Positions 11,930-24,098 of a stretch of 64,000 nt of DNA are shown here, piece after piece. A program made the translations under genes and the position numbers. The first letter of the stretch is position 1, and every line of letters begins with the position of its first letter. The notes under the pieces are model-generated. The model made no database searches and was not told the origin of the DNA. It saw nothing but the letters and a program-made list of their open reading frames with translations. Origin of the DNA: Trematomus loennbergii (Eukaryota > Chordata > Actinopteri > Perciformes > Nototheniidae); contig JAAOOA010000169.1 of NCBI GenBank assembly GCA_012861695.1, forward strand, positions 275,501 to 339,500. Reading direction: 5' to 3'.

Positions 11930-14670
11930 GTAAGGCAAGTTTATTTTTTATAACACCTTTCAACACAAGGCAGTTCAAAGTGCTCTACAAAAATAAAAGA
12001 CATTTAGAGCGTTAAGAAATAGTGCAATGGAAACGCATTATAAAAGAGAATAAAATAAACATAAAACAAGCTGATATAGAATAACACATGTATAAAATAC
12101 ATGAATAACGTTATAGAGCAGTGTGATATATGAATAGTTCAATTAAAAGCAAAAGAAAAGTCTTCAGCCTGGATTTAAAAGGACCTGCAGGTTTCTGGGA
12201 GTTTGTTCCAGATGTTTGGAGCATAATAACTGAACTTCTCCATGTTTAGTTCTGACTGTGTATTTTGGGCCTAAACCATTCAGTGCTTTATAAACCAGCA
12301 GCAGTATTTTGAAATAAATTTTTGAGACACACAGGAAACCAGTGTAAAGACTTCAGAACTGGACTGATCCACTTTCTTAGTGTCAGTGAGGAACCAGTGT
12401 AAAGACTTCAGAACTGGACTGATCCACTTTCTTAGTGTTAGTGAGGAACCAGTGTAAAGACTTCAGAACAGGACTGATCCACTTTCTTAGTGTTAGTGAG
12501 GAACCAGTGTAAAGACTTCAGAACTGGACTGATGTGATCCACTTTCTTAGTGTTAGTGAGGAACCAGTGTAAAGACTTCAGAACTGGACTGATCCACTTT
12601 CTTAGTGTTAGTGAGGAACCAGTGTAAAGACTTCAGAACTGGACTGATGTGATCCACTTTCTTAGTGTTAGTGAGGAACCAGTGTAAAGACTTCAGAACT
12701 GGAGTGATGTGATCCACTTCTTAGTGTCAGTGAGGAACCAGTGTAAAGACTTCAGAACTGGACTGATGTGATCCACTTTCTTAGTGTTAGAGAGGAACCA
12801 GTGTAAAGACTTCAGAACTGGACTGATCCACTTTCTTAGTGTCAGTGAGGAACCAGTGTAAAGACTTCAGAACAGGACTGATCCACTTTCTTAGTGTCAG
12901 TGAGGAACCAGTGTAAAGACTTCAGAACTGGACGATCCACTTTCTTAGTGTTAGTGAGGAACCAGTGTAAAGACTTCAGAACTGGACTGATCCACTTTCT
13001 TAGTGTCAGTGAGGAACCAGTGTAAAGACTTCAGAACTGGACTGATGTGATCCACTTTCTTAGTGTCAGTGAGGACTCGAGCAGCAGCGTTCTGAATCAG
13101 CTGCAGCTTTCTAATAGATGTTAGTGAGACCTGTGAAACACCATTACAGTAGTCCAGTCTGCTGAAGATAAAAGCATGGACAAGTTTTTCCAAATCTTGC
13201 TGTGACATTAGTCTTTTATCATAGATATATTCTGTAGGTGATAGTAGGCTGATTTAGTAACTGTTTTAATATGACTGTTGAAACTCAGGTCAGAGTCCAT
13301 GACAGAGGTCGCGTTAACCGAATATTTCCGTCTATGACGGATTTTTTTTAACAATGACGGAAAAATGTGAAAGCAGTCCGTTCATTTTGACAGATTAGAA
13401 CAAACTCAGAACAGCGCCAAAAGCTTCCCTGCAGCGAGGCTCAGTGGTTATGCCGTGTTATGCATGCCGCCAACAAGGAAATGATACCGTTTCCAAACCT
13501 AACTTTGCCGTACAAATCATTGAAATGTCTGTGAGTTTTGGCTTTACGCTGTGCGCGCTCCGCGAGGTGCAGTGGGCATGCATAATACGGCGCTAACAGT
13601 TCACGAGCGTGTGCCCACCCCCGTTGACAGTTCACGAGCGTGCTCTCCCCCCCCGGTTGACAGTTCACGAGCATGCTCTCTCCCCCCCCCCCCCCCCTCG
13701 TCAGAGTTGTGTAAAGGCCGACGGGTAATACTGGATTTTGACGGAAATGTTACGATCCTGTAAAAAAGGACGGGCAGCAAAAAAGTCTAGTGCAACCTCT
13801 GGTCCATGACTACACCTAGATTTCTGGCTTTATCTGTTGTTTTGAACATTGCTGACTGAAGCTCAGCGCTAACTTTTATACGTTCTGCCTTGGCTGCCTT
13901 TGTTTAATTGGAGAAAGTTCTGACACATCCAGTCATTGATTTGTTCAATGCACTTACTCTTATATATTTTAATTGGAGCATAGTCTCCTGGTGAAATGGT
14001 TATGCATAGCTATGCTAACTTATTGTGTTGTTTTCCATTATCTGAGCCTGTGGTAGCATGTAGATGTGAAAAAGATGAGGCCCCATGATGGAGCCTTGAG
14101 GAACCCCACAGGTCATATTAGTTAACACTGATGGTGATCAATGGTATAGTTGGTGATTCCTTGATCTGGCCTTTCTTTTTCTACATTCCTGAATGAAGCT
14201 GACTTTTAGTGTTCCTATTTGGATCCAAAGAGTATTACCTGAGGTTTATCTTTGGCTAATGGAATAAAGTTCTTACACATGCAGTCATTGATTTGTTCAA
14301 TGCACTTTCTAAATACTTAAATTGGACATTAGTCTCCTGGTGAGGTGGTTATGTAAATGTGTATGTCGTCTACATAGCTATGGTAACTTATTTGTTGTTT
14401 GTCATTATCTGAGCCAGTGGTAGCATGTAGATGTTAAAGAGAAGAGGCCCCAAGATGGAGCCTTGAGGAACCCCACAGGTCATACTTGTCCACTCAGATG
14501 TGTAGTTACCTATAGAAACAACGTTTTTCCTGTCCTTTGAGTAGGATTCAAACCAGTTTAGAACTGTTGTCGAAAGTCCCACCCAGTTTTCCAGTCAGTC
14601 TAGTATATGTTGTGGTCAACAGTGTCAAATGCAGAGCTGAGATCTAATACTATTATTCTACAGGCCTGAT
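11930..14670 (-). mobile_element. degenerate LINE (L2/Maui-like) with reverse transcriptase remnants
   Basis: On the - strand the RT motif reads CGVPQGSILGPLLFNIYMLP (about 14430-14490). A diverged duplicate of the same stretch lies near 14040-14120. Farther along come LEKLVHAFIFSRLDYCNG and KLQLIQNAAARVLT (about 13100-13200), the conserved region after the RT core. The 3' end lies near 11935. Stops, frameshifts, an unrelated segment at about 13300-13800 and a tandem expansion show that it is long dead. Confidence 0.8.
12335..13076. repeat. minisatellite grown from a LINE reverse-transcriptase segment
   Basis: About 13 copies of a 54-60-bp unit (CCAGTGTAAAGACTTCAGAA ... TTCTTAGTGTTAGTGAGG); some carry a 5-6-bp insertion (GATGTGATCC for GATCC). 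On the - strand the unit encodes LTDTKKVDHISPVLKSLHWF-like sequence that continues the upstream RT frame, so the array is an internal duplication of ORF2. Confidence 0.9.
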
Positions 14671-14814
14671 ATACTCAGAAAATATTTAATATATTTTATT
14701 TGAAATGTTCATGTTTTGTCACAGAGTAAAACAAAAATACAAATAAAATCTGAGTTATTGAACACTCGTTTACAGCCCTGACTTCATTTGTTTTCTTTTT
14801 TTTAAACTATATTT

Positions 14815-14925
14815 TCACTATCAGTCATCGTGTGGAGGTGTGTGTATCTGCTCTCTGATTGGCTGCTGCTGTTTCCACAGGATGCGGTGGCTCGCTGCAC
14901 CGAGGCGAGGCAGGAAGTGTGTGTA
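14815..14925 (+). repeat. exon-like 110-bp segment, copy 1
   Basis: Shares with 19152-19265 the string GTGTGGAGGTGTGTGT, then CTCTGATTGGCTGCT, then an acceptor-like TGTTTCCACAG followed by GCTCGCTGCACC and AGGAAGTGTGTG. The open frame does not match a family that I recognise. Confidence 0.6.
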
Positions 14926-15049
14926 GGTGTTTGTGGTCTGTCTCTGCGCTCCTATTGCTGCTTATACTTCCTGTTTCTGCAAGTATTCATCTGTAATGCT
15001 GCTGTGTTCCCAGCCGTGCAGATGTACATGCATGCATGTTGTGTTGATA

Positions 15050-17352
15050 TGCAGATTATAGCACATTAATGCAGGTTATTGCACGTTATTGCAGATTATA
15101 GCACATCAATGCAGGTTATTGCACGTTATTGCAGATTATAGCCCATCAATGCAGGTTATTGCATGTTATTGCAGATTATAGCACATTATTGAAGATTATA
15201 GCACATTAATGCAGGTTATTGCACATTAATGCAGGTTATAGCACATTAATGCAGGTTATTGCACATTAATGCAGGTTATAGCACATTAATGCAGGTTATT
15301 GCATTAATGCAGGTTATAGCACATTAATGCAGGTCATTGCACATTAATGCAGGTTATTGCACATTAATGCAGGTTATAGCACATTAATGCAGGTCATTGC
15401 ACATTAATGCAGATTATAGCACATTAATGCAGGTTATTGCACATTAATGCAGGTTATAGCACATTAATGCAGGTTATTGCACATGAATGCAGGTTATAGC
15501 ACAGGTTATAGCACATTAATGCAGATTATAGCACAGGTTATAGCACATTAATGCAGATTATAGCACATTAATGCAGGTCATGCACATGAATGCAGAATAT
15601 AGCACAGGTTATAGTACATTAATGCAGATTATAGCACATTAATGCAGGTTATTGCACATTAATGCAGGTTATAGCACATTAATGCAGGTCATTGCACATG
15701 AATGCAGATTATAGCACAGGTATAGCACATTAATGCAGATTATAGCACAGGTTATAGCACATTAATGCAGATTATAGCACATTAATGCAGGTCATTGCAC
15801 ATGAATGCAGATTATAGCACAGGTTATAGCACATTAATGCAGATTATAGCACATTAATGCAGGTTATTGCACATTAATGCAGGTTATAGAACATTAATGC
15901 AGGTCATTGCACATGAATGCAGATTATAGCACAGGTTATAGCACATTAATGCAGATTATAGCACATTAATGCAGGTTATTAGCACATTAATGCAGGTTAT
16001 AGCACATTAATGCAGGTTATAGCACATTAATGCAGGTTATAGCACATTAATGCAGGTTATAGCACATTAATGCAGGTTATTGCACAGGTTATAGCACATT
16101 AATGCAGATTATAGCACATTAATGCAGGTTATAGCACAGGTTATAGCACATTAATGCAGGTTATAGCACATGTTATAGCACATTAATTCAGGTTATTGCA
16201 CATTAATTCAGGTTATTGCACATTAATGCAGGTTATAGCACATCAATGCAGGTTATAGCACATTAATGCAGGTTATAGCACAGGTTATAGCACATCAATG
16301 CAGATTATAGCACATTAATGCAGGTTATAGCACAGGTTATAGCACATTAATGCAGGTTATTGCACATTAATGCAGGTTATAGCACATCAATGCAGGTTAT
16401 TGCATGTTATTGCAGATTATAGCACATTAATGCAGGTTATAGCACATGTTATAGCACATTAATGCATATTATTGCACATGAATGCAGGTTATAGCACATT
16501 AATGCAGGTTATATCCCATTAATGCAGATTATTGTACAGGTTATTATTACACATTAATGCAGATTATTGCACATTAATGCAGGTTATTGTACAGGTTATT
16601 ACACATTAATGCAGGTTATTACACATTAATGCAGATTATTGTACAGGTTATTACACATTAATGCAGGTTATTGCAGATTCATGCATATTATTGCACAGGT
16701 TATTACACATTAATGCAGGTTATTGCAGATTCATGCAGATTATTGTACAGGTTATTATACATGAATGCAGATTATTATACATTAATGCAGGTTATTACAC
16801 ATTAATGCAGGTTATTATACATTAATGCAGGTTATTACACATTAATGCAGGTTATTATACATTAATGCAGGTTATTACACATTAATGCAGGTTATTATAC
16901 ATTAATGGAGGTTATTACACATTATGCAGGTTATTATACATTAATGCAGGTTATTACACATTAATGCAGGTTATTATACATTAATGCAGGTTATTACACA
17001 TTAATGCAGGTTATTATACATTAATGCAGGTTATTACACATGAATGCAGGTTATTACACATTAATGCAGGTTATTATACATTAATGCAGGTTATTACACA
17101 TGAATGCAGGTTTACACATTAATGCAGATTATTGTACAGGTTATAGCACATTAATGCAGGTTATAGCACATTAATGCAGGTTATAGCACATTAATGCAGG
17201 TTATTACACATTAATGCAGATTATTGTACAGTTATATACATGAATGCAGGTTATTATACATTAATGCAGGTTATTACACATTAATGCAGATTATTGTACA
17301 GGTTATAGCATTAATGCAGGTTATTACACATGAATGCAGGTTATTACACATT
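15050..17352. repeat. 2.3-kb minisatellite, about 20-bp unit
   Basis: More than 100 copies of GCACATTAATGCAGGTTATA and variants (AGATTATA, TTACACATTAATGCAGG, TTATTATACATTAATG). Variant types are clustered: the 'tagcacat' form dominates the left two thirds and the 'tattacacat' form the right third. This indicates stepwise local expansion. Confidence 0.95.
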
Positions 17353-17463
17353 AATGAGAGTTGCAGCAGCAGAGGATGATGTCTTTTATGACCTGAATTT
17401 TCCTCTTCCTGTTGATCTGGTGTGTCGGCTGCAGTTTAAAGAGGTCACACACTCACTCACTCT

Positions 17464-17538
17464 CACACACACACACACACACCACACACACACACACACA
17501 CAACACACACCCACACCACACACACACACACACACACT
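17464..17538. repeat. (CA)n microsatellite
   Basis: Interrupted CA repeat just after the large minisatellite. Confidence 0.9.
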
Positions 17539-17539
17539 G

Positions 17540-18477
17540 TATAAAGGAGTTTTCCGTTGCTACTTTAATGAAAAAATGAATTTTAACATTTACTGAGGAT
17601 AATTCATTTATTTTATGACAATATTTAATATAATCAAACGTGTTTTTACCGTAGTGTTCTTATCTACTATTATTCTTTACTTATTTGTTTTAAAATTATT
17701 TATAACGTGTTTCCTACTTCATCATTTCTTTAAATACGATAGTCTATCTCCTTACCTTCTCTGCACTATCTTTCTGTGGTTGTAATAATGTACATTTCCC
17801 CGTTGAGGGAAAAACACAGGAACTCAGATATTATTTTAATTAATTTGATTAATAATTCGACTTTTTCTTATTCTCTCTCGTAAGAAACACTCCCCTTCAG
17901 CTCCTCCACACTCACAATAACATATTGATTTGTATGATTTGAACAGCTTCTAATCTGCACCACGTTTGCATTTACAGATAGTGCCTCTGATATAAAAGCT
18001 CCTGGTTTAATCAATAAATACAGAGTTCAATCCAGATCAAATATACTTTAAAACATGTATTTAAAATATTAAATTCACAAATAAACACAGTGATACATCT
18101 CCCTGTCATCTTCATCCCCCTCCGTCCAATCACCTGTCATATCACTTTACTAGCATCAAATAAAATAAATAACATGATGACATCGCATAGATACATTAAA
18201 GCATCACAAAGACTTGAGTTTGGGAATATTCATTTGATATTAAATGTGTTGGGAAGAGTTTGGTGATAAAGAGGTGCTCATTAATTAATAATTTAGTTAT
18301 ATAATGTTATTTCCACAGTCAATAATAGTGTGTTATTAACAATGTGTGTATGCATCTCATATTCAGGATGTTAACAGGGAGATTGACGTTACACAATAAT
18401 ACATTAAGAAACAACAACTACAGCTGACCCTTTTTACATTTCATATTCTGCACTGTTCTCTTTAGAGACCCTTGATC
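17540..18477. other. no recognisable feature
   Basis: AT-rich intergenic sequence; no supported gene or repeat border. Confidence 0.45.
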
Positions 18478-18935
18478 TGGGGGGGTCCAAACTGTTTTCA
18501 CAAACTGATCTGGGCCCCTCACTCGAGCTGAGGTATATTGCCTCATGAGTTAAGTTATAAGTTAGCAAAATCAATCAAATGTAGGTGAATTATTCTTTAT
18601 AATTGAATATGATTTAAGAGACTTCCCAGCTCTCCAGAGGGTTTACTTCATTGTGTTACAAACAGTGTTGGCAGCTGATATGACAGGTGCCTCAGATTGA
18701 TTATAATAACAGGAAATAAGAAGCTGGTTATGGAAATAAGTTATTGGGATATTTGTATCAATTAAGATGTTTGTTAGAAAAAGATTTCAACTTAAATTGG
18801 CTGAATGTATGGAAAAGTGGGCTCATTAACACATGAATACTACTGTGTAATTCATTTGTACAGTTTCAGGTGTGGGACATATACCATTTTATTTTTAGAA
18901 TCTGCTGAGGGCCGTCGTTTGGAAACCCCTACACT
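18478..18935 (-). mobile_element. diverged inverted copy of the 20.4-kb hAT-like MITE
   Basis: GGGGGGTCCAAACTGTTTTC followed by GGGCCCCTCACT and AGGTATATTGCCTCATGA matches the reverse complement of 21060-21140. The other end (GTTTGGAAACCCCT near 18918) resembles the partner terminus. The interior differs. Confidence 0.65.
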
Positions 18936-19151
18936 AAAGTAAATGTTATATATTATATCATACTATAATATATAAATGTGATTTATCAGAACATGTGGAT
19001 CACACCTTCATGGAGACACTGATCTCCTCAATATGTCATGTGTTTATTTGATTTATTGGGCAGGGAGTAAATGGAACAAAATACATAAAGTAAATTTAAT
19101 TAAATTTAAAAAATCATAACGTCAGTAGTTTTGCTGATCTCATCAGATATT

Positions 19152-19265
19152 TTCACTTTCAGTCATCCTGTGGAGGTGTGTGTTTCTGCGCTCTGATTGG
19201 CTGCTACTGTTTCCACAGGAAGTGGCCGCTCGCTGCACCAAGGCGAGGCGGAAGGCAGGAAGTGT
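19152..19265 (+). repeat. exon-like 110-bp segment, copy 2
   Basis: Paralogue of 14815-14925 with the same spacing of the acceptor-like TTTCCACAG and following codons, differing by scattered substitutions. Both copies run into simple repeats on the right. Confidence 0.6.
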
Positions 19266-19335
19266 GTGTGTGTGTGTGTTGTGGTGTGTGTGTGTGCGCA
19301 TGCGCGTGCGTGTGTGTGGTGGTGTGTGTTTGTGT

Positions 19336-19418
<83 letters not shown>

Positions 19419-19481
19419 GGGGGGGTGGGGGGTGGGGGGGTGTGGTGTGTGTGTGGGGGTGTGGTGTGTGTGGTGTGTTCA
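19262..19481. repeat. (GT)n/G-rich microsatellite
   Basis: Compound GT repeat with GTGGTGT interruptions and a G-rich core (GGGGGGGGGGTGGGGGGTGG at about 19417). Confidence 0.95.
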
Positions 19482-20396
19482 GGTGTGAGGAAAAGTTCAG
19501 AATCCTAAAAATACACCATAAAAACCTGCAGCTGGTAAATATGTCAAAGAGTATTCATCTTATACTTCCGGCTCTAAATCAGAGGAATACTCTGTTTCAG
19601 TGAAAGTCCTGCATTCAAAATGTTCCTCAAGTGAAAGTATAAAAGTATTCTCATCAAAATATAGTGAAAGACAGTAAAAATAGTCATTGTGCAGATTGGT
19701 CCATTTCAGAATAATATATATGATATGTTTTATAATGATTGATCATGAAAGTGTTCTCAAAGCTGGTAAAGGTGCAGCTAGTTTGAATGACTTTGTATAC
19801 TGCAGGGTAGCTTGTGGATTTACTCCAGGTGGAACTAAAGTCTGATTTAACACTTGATTATATTTCACATCATTCATCCACATCTGAGAAGTAATTAAAG
19901 GTATTAAATACATGTAGTGGAGGAATGTACTAAGTAGAATAAAGTTGTACTTAAGTAAATGTACTTAGTTACTTCACACCTCTAGCGATGACCTACCATC
20001 TCCTTTATATATATGTTGTATTACAGTTGTATTCAGAGAGCGTGGAAACGTCACCGCTGATGGAAACATCTCCAGTTCGTTTTTTTAGTTTTCTGCAGCC
20101 TCACCGCCGACAGGAAGTGAGCAGCAGGAAGTGAGCTGAGGTTACAAAGAAGAATAAGCAGCGAGGCTTTGAGGTCGCCATCTGACGAACATCCGGCACC
20201 ACAGAAGAAGAAAACCTCAAAATGTTTCCAACACGTGTGAGAGCGGAAAAACCTGCAGCTGCAAAGGATGCAACACCTCCAGGAAACAATGATAACAGGA
20301 AGCTGTGAAATATAATAAGTGTTTTTTATATTCAGCACAGAGATGTTTCATCTGTATATATTGTTTTTATATTATTGTGCAGTTAATGCATTAGGC
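19482..20396. other. repeat-derived sequence, no gene
   Basis: 19560-19985 resembles the AGTAAAAGTA-type repeat also found at 32320-32740 and its copies (a shared ending like AAATGTACTTAGTTAC). No host gene is supported. Confidence 0.5.
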
Positions 20397-21150
20397 CAGG
20401 GGTGTCCAAACTGCGGCTCGTTGTCCATTTGGAATTGTCCCTCAGCAATTTCTAAAGTATAATGGTATACGGCCCACACATGAAACTAGAGCTTGTCTTC
20501 TATTGTACTTCTTAAATAGATGATGTGAACAGTAACATGCTAACTAAGGTACCCCAACTGTAGCTGTGAACATGACAGGATGTGTGATTACCTAGAAGAG
20601 CATCAGGACTGTTTGAGGCATATGATAGCTATGTGATTAACATGATGATTCAGCCTCTATGGATATAGACATATGACAAGCATGCTCATTTCTGACGTGG
20701 AGCTAATCTGAAGTAAACATTGAATACTGCTTTCTATTCCTCCATCTTGTGACTGTGTAACTCCCTCTCTTGGATATCAGCATGTGAAGGACACTGTTCA
20801 GGAACTAGTTGATGCTCTGTATGTGATGACTACTTCCATTCTGGAGAGGATCACAGATACATGGATCCTGAGATTGAAGATCAAGACGGAGACGAGTGAG
20901 AGTTCTCTAACAGTTCTGTTTTAAGGAATGAGCTGGAACACTGAATAAAGGAAGCCCTCTGGAGAGCTGAGACGTACGCTGTTTTGTTTCTTAAATCATA
21001 TTCAATTATCAGGAATAATTTACCTACATTTGATTGCTTTTGATAACTTATAACTGAACTTACAGTATGAGGCAATATACCTCTAGTGAGGGGCCCTGCC
21101 CTCTGTATGTGGCCCTCAGTGAAAACAGTTTGGACCCCCCCCCCCCCCTG
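20397..21150 (+). mobile_element. hAT-like MITE
   Basis: Terminal inverted repeats CAGGGGTGTCCAAACTG and CAGTTTGGACCCCC...CCTG. Flanks CATTAGGC and ATTTAGGC are an imperfect 8-bp target duplication. No transposase. A diverged inverted relative lies at 18478-18935. Confidence 0.75.
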
Positions 21151-22448
21151 ATTTAGGCCTTCCTTAAATGACATCTGAATGTTTTTCAATGTCCACGTTT
21201 ACCAGATTTTTAAACACAGTTTTCTCCAGATGATTAACAGATATATATATACTACTCTTTCTACCCTGTTAGTGTCTCCCCTTAATGATGTGATCAATAA
21301 ACTGATATCACTGTCCGTCCTAACCTCTTATCCTTCTGCATTCATGTATAAAACATACAAATAATCAACATAATAATAATAATAATATATTTAATTTGTA
21401 TGCCTTTCAATGGACCGAAGGCAGCTTTACATGATGTAAGGACAGACAACAAACAAACAAACAAACAAAGTGAGGTAAATAATAAAGACTGTGATTGGTT
21501 AGGGGTCAAAGGCCATGGTGAGAAGGGGAGGTTTTAGGTCGCTCAAGGGGCGAGGGCACGGAGAGATTTGTGTGATGGAAACTTCTGGAGCAATGGAGTG
21601 GAAACACAATGAGAACACGGGAGAGCTTGATGTCAAACACTGATGCTTTATTATGGAGTTAGGGCCGGAGAAATGACAAGACATGTGCTGAGGTCAAGAG
21701 GTGACAAAGAAGTTGCCCGACCAGTTCTGAAGACCTCTTCCGTAGTCGGAGGTTTTAACCAGTTCAGAGTGTAATAATCAACATTCTTCATTAACAAGAC
21801 TTAAAAAACAGGCCACTAAATGTAACTCAAACTGTCGCCCATGGACAAAAACGGTACGCCAGCAGGACCTACGCACCCGATACGAAGGACGCCCAGACGT
21901 CCACAAACAATAAACGATCTCAGGTCAGCTGGTGCTCGGTCATCAAAGTCAAAGTCAACTTTAATGTCAATCTTTCAGTTTGTGTGTACAGAGAGTTTGT
22001 GTGTTTCCCACAATCCCAAATACAAAAACAAATGTGTATAAAAATATGTATATCCTATATATACAGTCAAAGACACGTTTTTACATTTGCACACATTAAG
22101 AGCTAAATAAAAACACATGAGTGCAAGACTGTCCATAGCAGCGTAAAAAGTGTCTGAACAACAACAAGGATCCAGAGCTGCTCCTCCTTAAGAGAGATAG
22201 CAGAACTAGACCTATGCCATGGGAAAGGAGAGAGTGATGGACCGGGTCAAAGGTTAGATATCTTAACTAAGTATTTCCCAACAACTTACATTACACATTA
22301 CATTTCTTCAGTGTGTTCATTACAAATGATGTTCAAATGATTTTTGAGCAAAGACAGATCTGTTGCAGAACGACTTGGTAACACACTTTTAAAAATACAG
22401 GAAAGAAGTCACGTTTGAGTTTAGTTTCTATCAGAGTGAACCTGGAGA
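21151..22448. other. no gene; retroposon-tail-like sequence
   Basis: An (AAT)n tract lies at about 21370-21390. A TCAAAGTCAACTTTAATGTC stretch (about 21947) resembles a common fish retroposon tail. No gene is supported. Confidence 0.4.
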
Positions 22449-23062
22449 TGCTGAGACCCCAAAGTGTTCTGATAGAAATGTAGAGTAGGGTCTCCAGCTC
22501 ATAGAAACGACTGGATGCTAACCTGCAGATGTTGGGACATTTGAACAATTAGCACACGTTTTGTTAATTAGCGTTATAGCCTATGGAAACAAGAGTTTAA
22601 AAATGGCTTGGACAATTTGGACAGATTGGTTGTGGTTTAGGGGGTTATTGAGGATGCTGGGTACATTTCAGACATTTTCAGGCTCATTAATGGCAGTTTG
22701 AACCAGGAAGTGGGCATATCTGTACTCTCTGTGGACTGACTTTGACCACCATTAGTAGTGTTGGGACCCTTGATACAGAGAGCAAGATGCACATTATTAT
22801 CTCTACTGTGGAGAACTAATCTTCAAACAAATAAGCAATGTGTCCAATCCAAATGATCCAGAGTACCCTAATCTTCCAAATTGACCCCAAATGTATCTAA
22901 ATCAGTCCACAGAGAGTACAGATACTGAAATGGACTCAGCATCCTCGATAACTTCCAAAACCACAACAAATCGGTCCAAATCGGCCAAGACATTTATATA
23001 TGGTAATTATTGCTGGAGACCCTACTCTACATTTCTATCATCACACTTTGGGGTCTCATCAC
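22449..23062. repeat. long fold-back inverted repeat
   Basis: GAGACCCCAAAGTGTTCTGA (about 22454) through GTAGAGTAGGGTCTCCAG (22497) is the inverse of 23012-23060. Inner blocks also pair: GGTTGTGGTTT with AAACCACAACAA, GAGGATGCTG with CAGCATCCTC, and CTGTACTCTCTGTGGACTGA (22720) with TCAGTCCACAGAGAGTACAG (22902). The arms are interrupted by insertions on one side. It could be a MITE or a hairpin RNA source. Confidence 0.8.
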
Positions 23063-23308
23063 CTCCGGGTTCGTACAGGACTCTATGATCTGCAAACAGA
23101 CTATTCTATACTAATTCACTTTATGGGAAGCTAACAGCAGATTAGAAAAGTGAAATGGAAACAATGGGTTTTTCTTCTTGTTTCCTACCTGTGGAAATGT
23201 ATAGTTTGTGTTAATGGCTGTGTATTTTATTTCCTGCTGTTTGCAGCTTTGTTTCCTGTCGGGGTCACATTGCATACTTTAGGTTCTTGCTTCTCAGCGG
23301 GAAGACAG

Positions 23309-23321
23309 CGCCATCTTGTGG
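23309..23321 (-). promoter_or_regulatory. CTCF-like motif
   Basis: CCACAAGATGGCG on the - strand fits CCASYAGRKGGCR with one mismatch. Same orientation as the V-linked sites. Binding is inferred only. Confidence 0.35.
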
Positions 23322-23424
23322 CTCTCCTCAGGAACTGTTTATCTCAAATCAACATGTTGTCACACAGGGATTTAAGCCTCTGAAGACCATTTACATTGTG
23401 ACGACCCTGCTTTACTCCTCCCTG

Positions 23425-23555
<131 letters not shown>

Positions 23556-24098
23556 CTTTAAAGGTCTCCTATCATGCAAAATGCACTTTCTGATGTCCTC
23601 TCTACATCACCACGTGTCCCCGGTGTGTCCCGGGGTGTCAGGAGACTCACAAAGTGATGTCTTCTCTACATCACCATGTCCCCGATGTGTCCCCGGTGTG
23701 TCCCCGGTCCCCGGTGTCAGGAGACTCACAAAGTGATGTCTTCTCTACATCACCATGTGTCCCCGGTGTGTCCGGAGACTCACAAAGTGATGTCTTCTCT
23801 ACATCAACATGTGTCCCCGGTGTGTGTCCGGTGTGTGTCCGGTGTGTCCGGAGACTCACAAGTGTCAGGAAATAAACCCCTCTCTCTTTTCCTCCGTACC
23901 CACATCTCGGGGGAACAACGGAGCTGATCCAGATTTGCTGCGTCATGACGATATTACTAAAATGTGGGCGGGCTTTACACCCACGGGCCAATCAGAAACG
24001 TTGCTGTTAGAAACAATGAGACGTGTTCTCGAAGTAATATGGTCTGTGTTTACATTAGCATGCTAACACTCACAGCTAACCTATACTGGAGAGAGTAT

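Noticed and set aside
19178..19603. Long frames rich in Cys/Val (CVCVCV) or His/Thr (HTHTHT), also at 1530, 17330 and 23431.
   Set aside because: Translations of GT/CA microsatellites.
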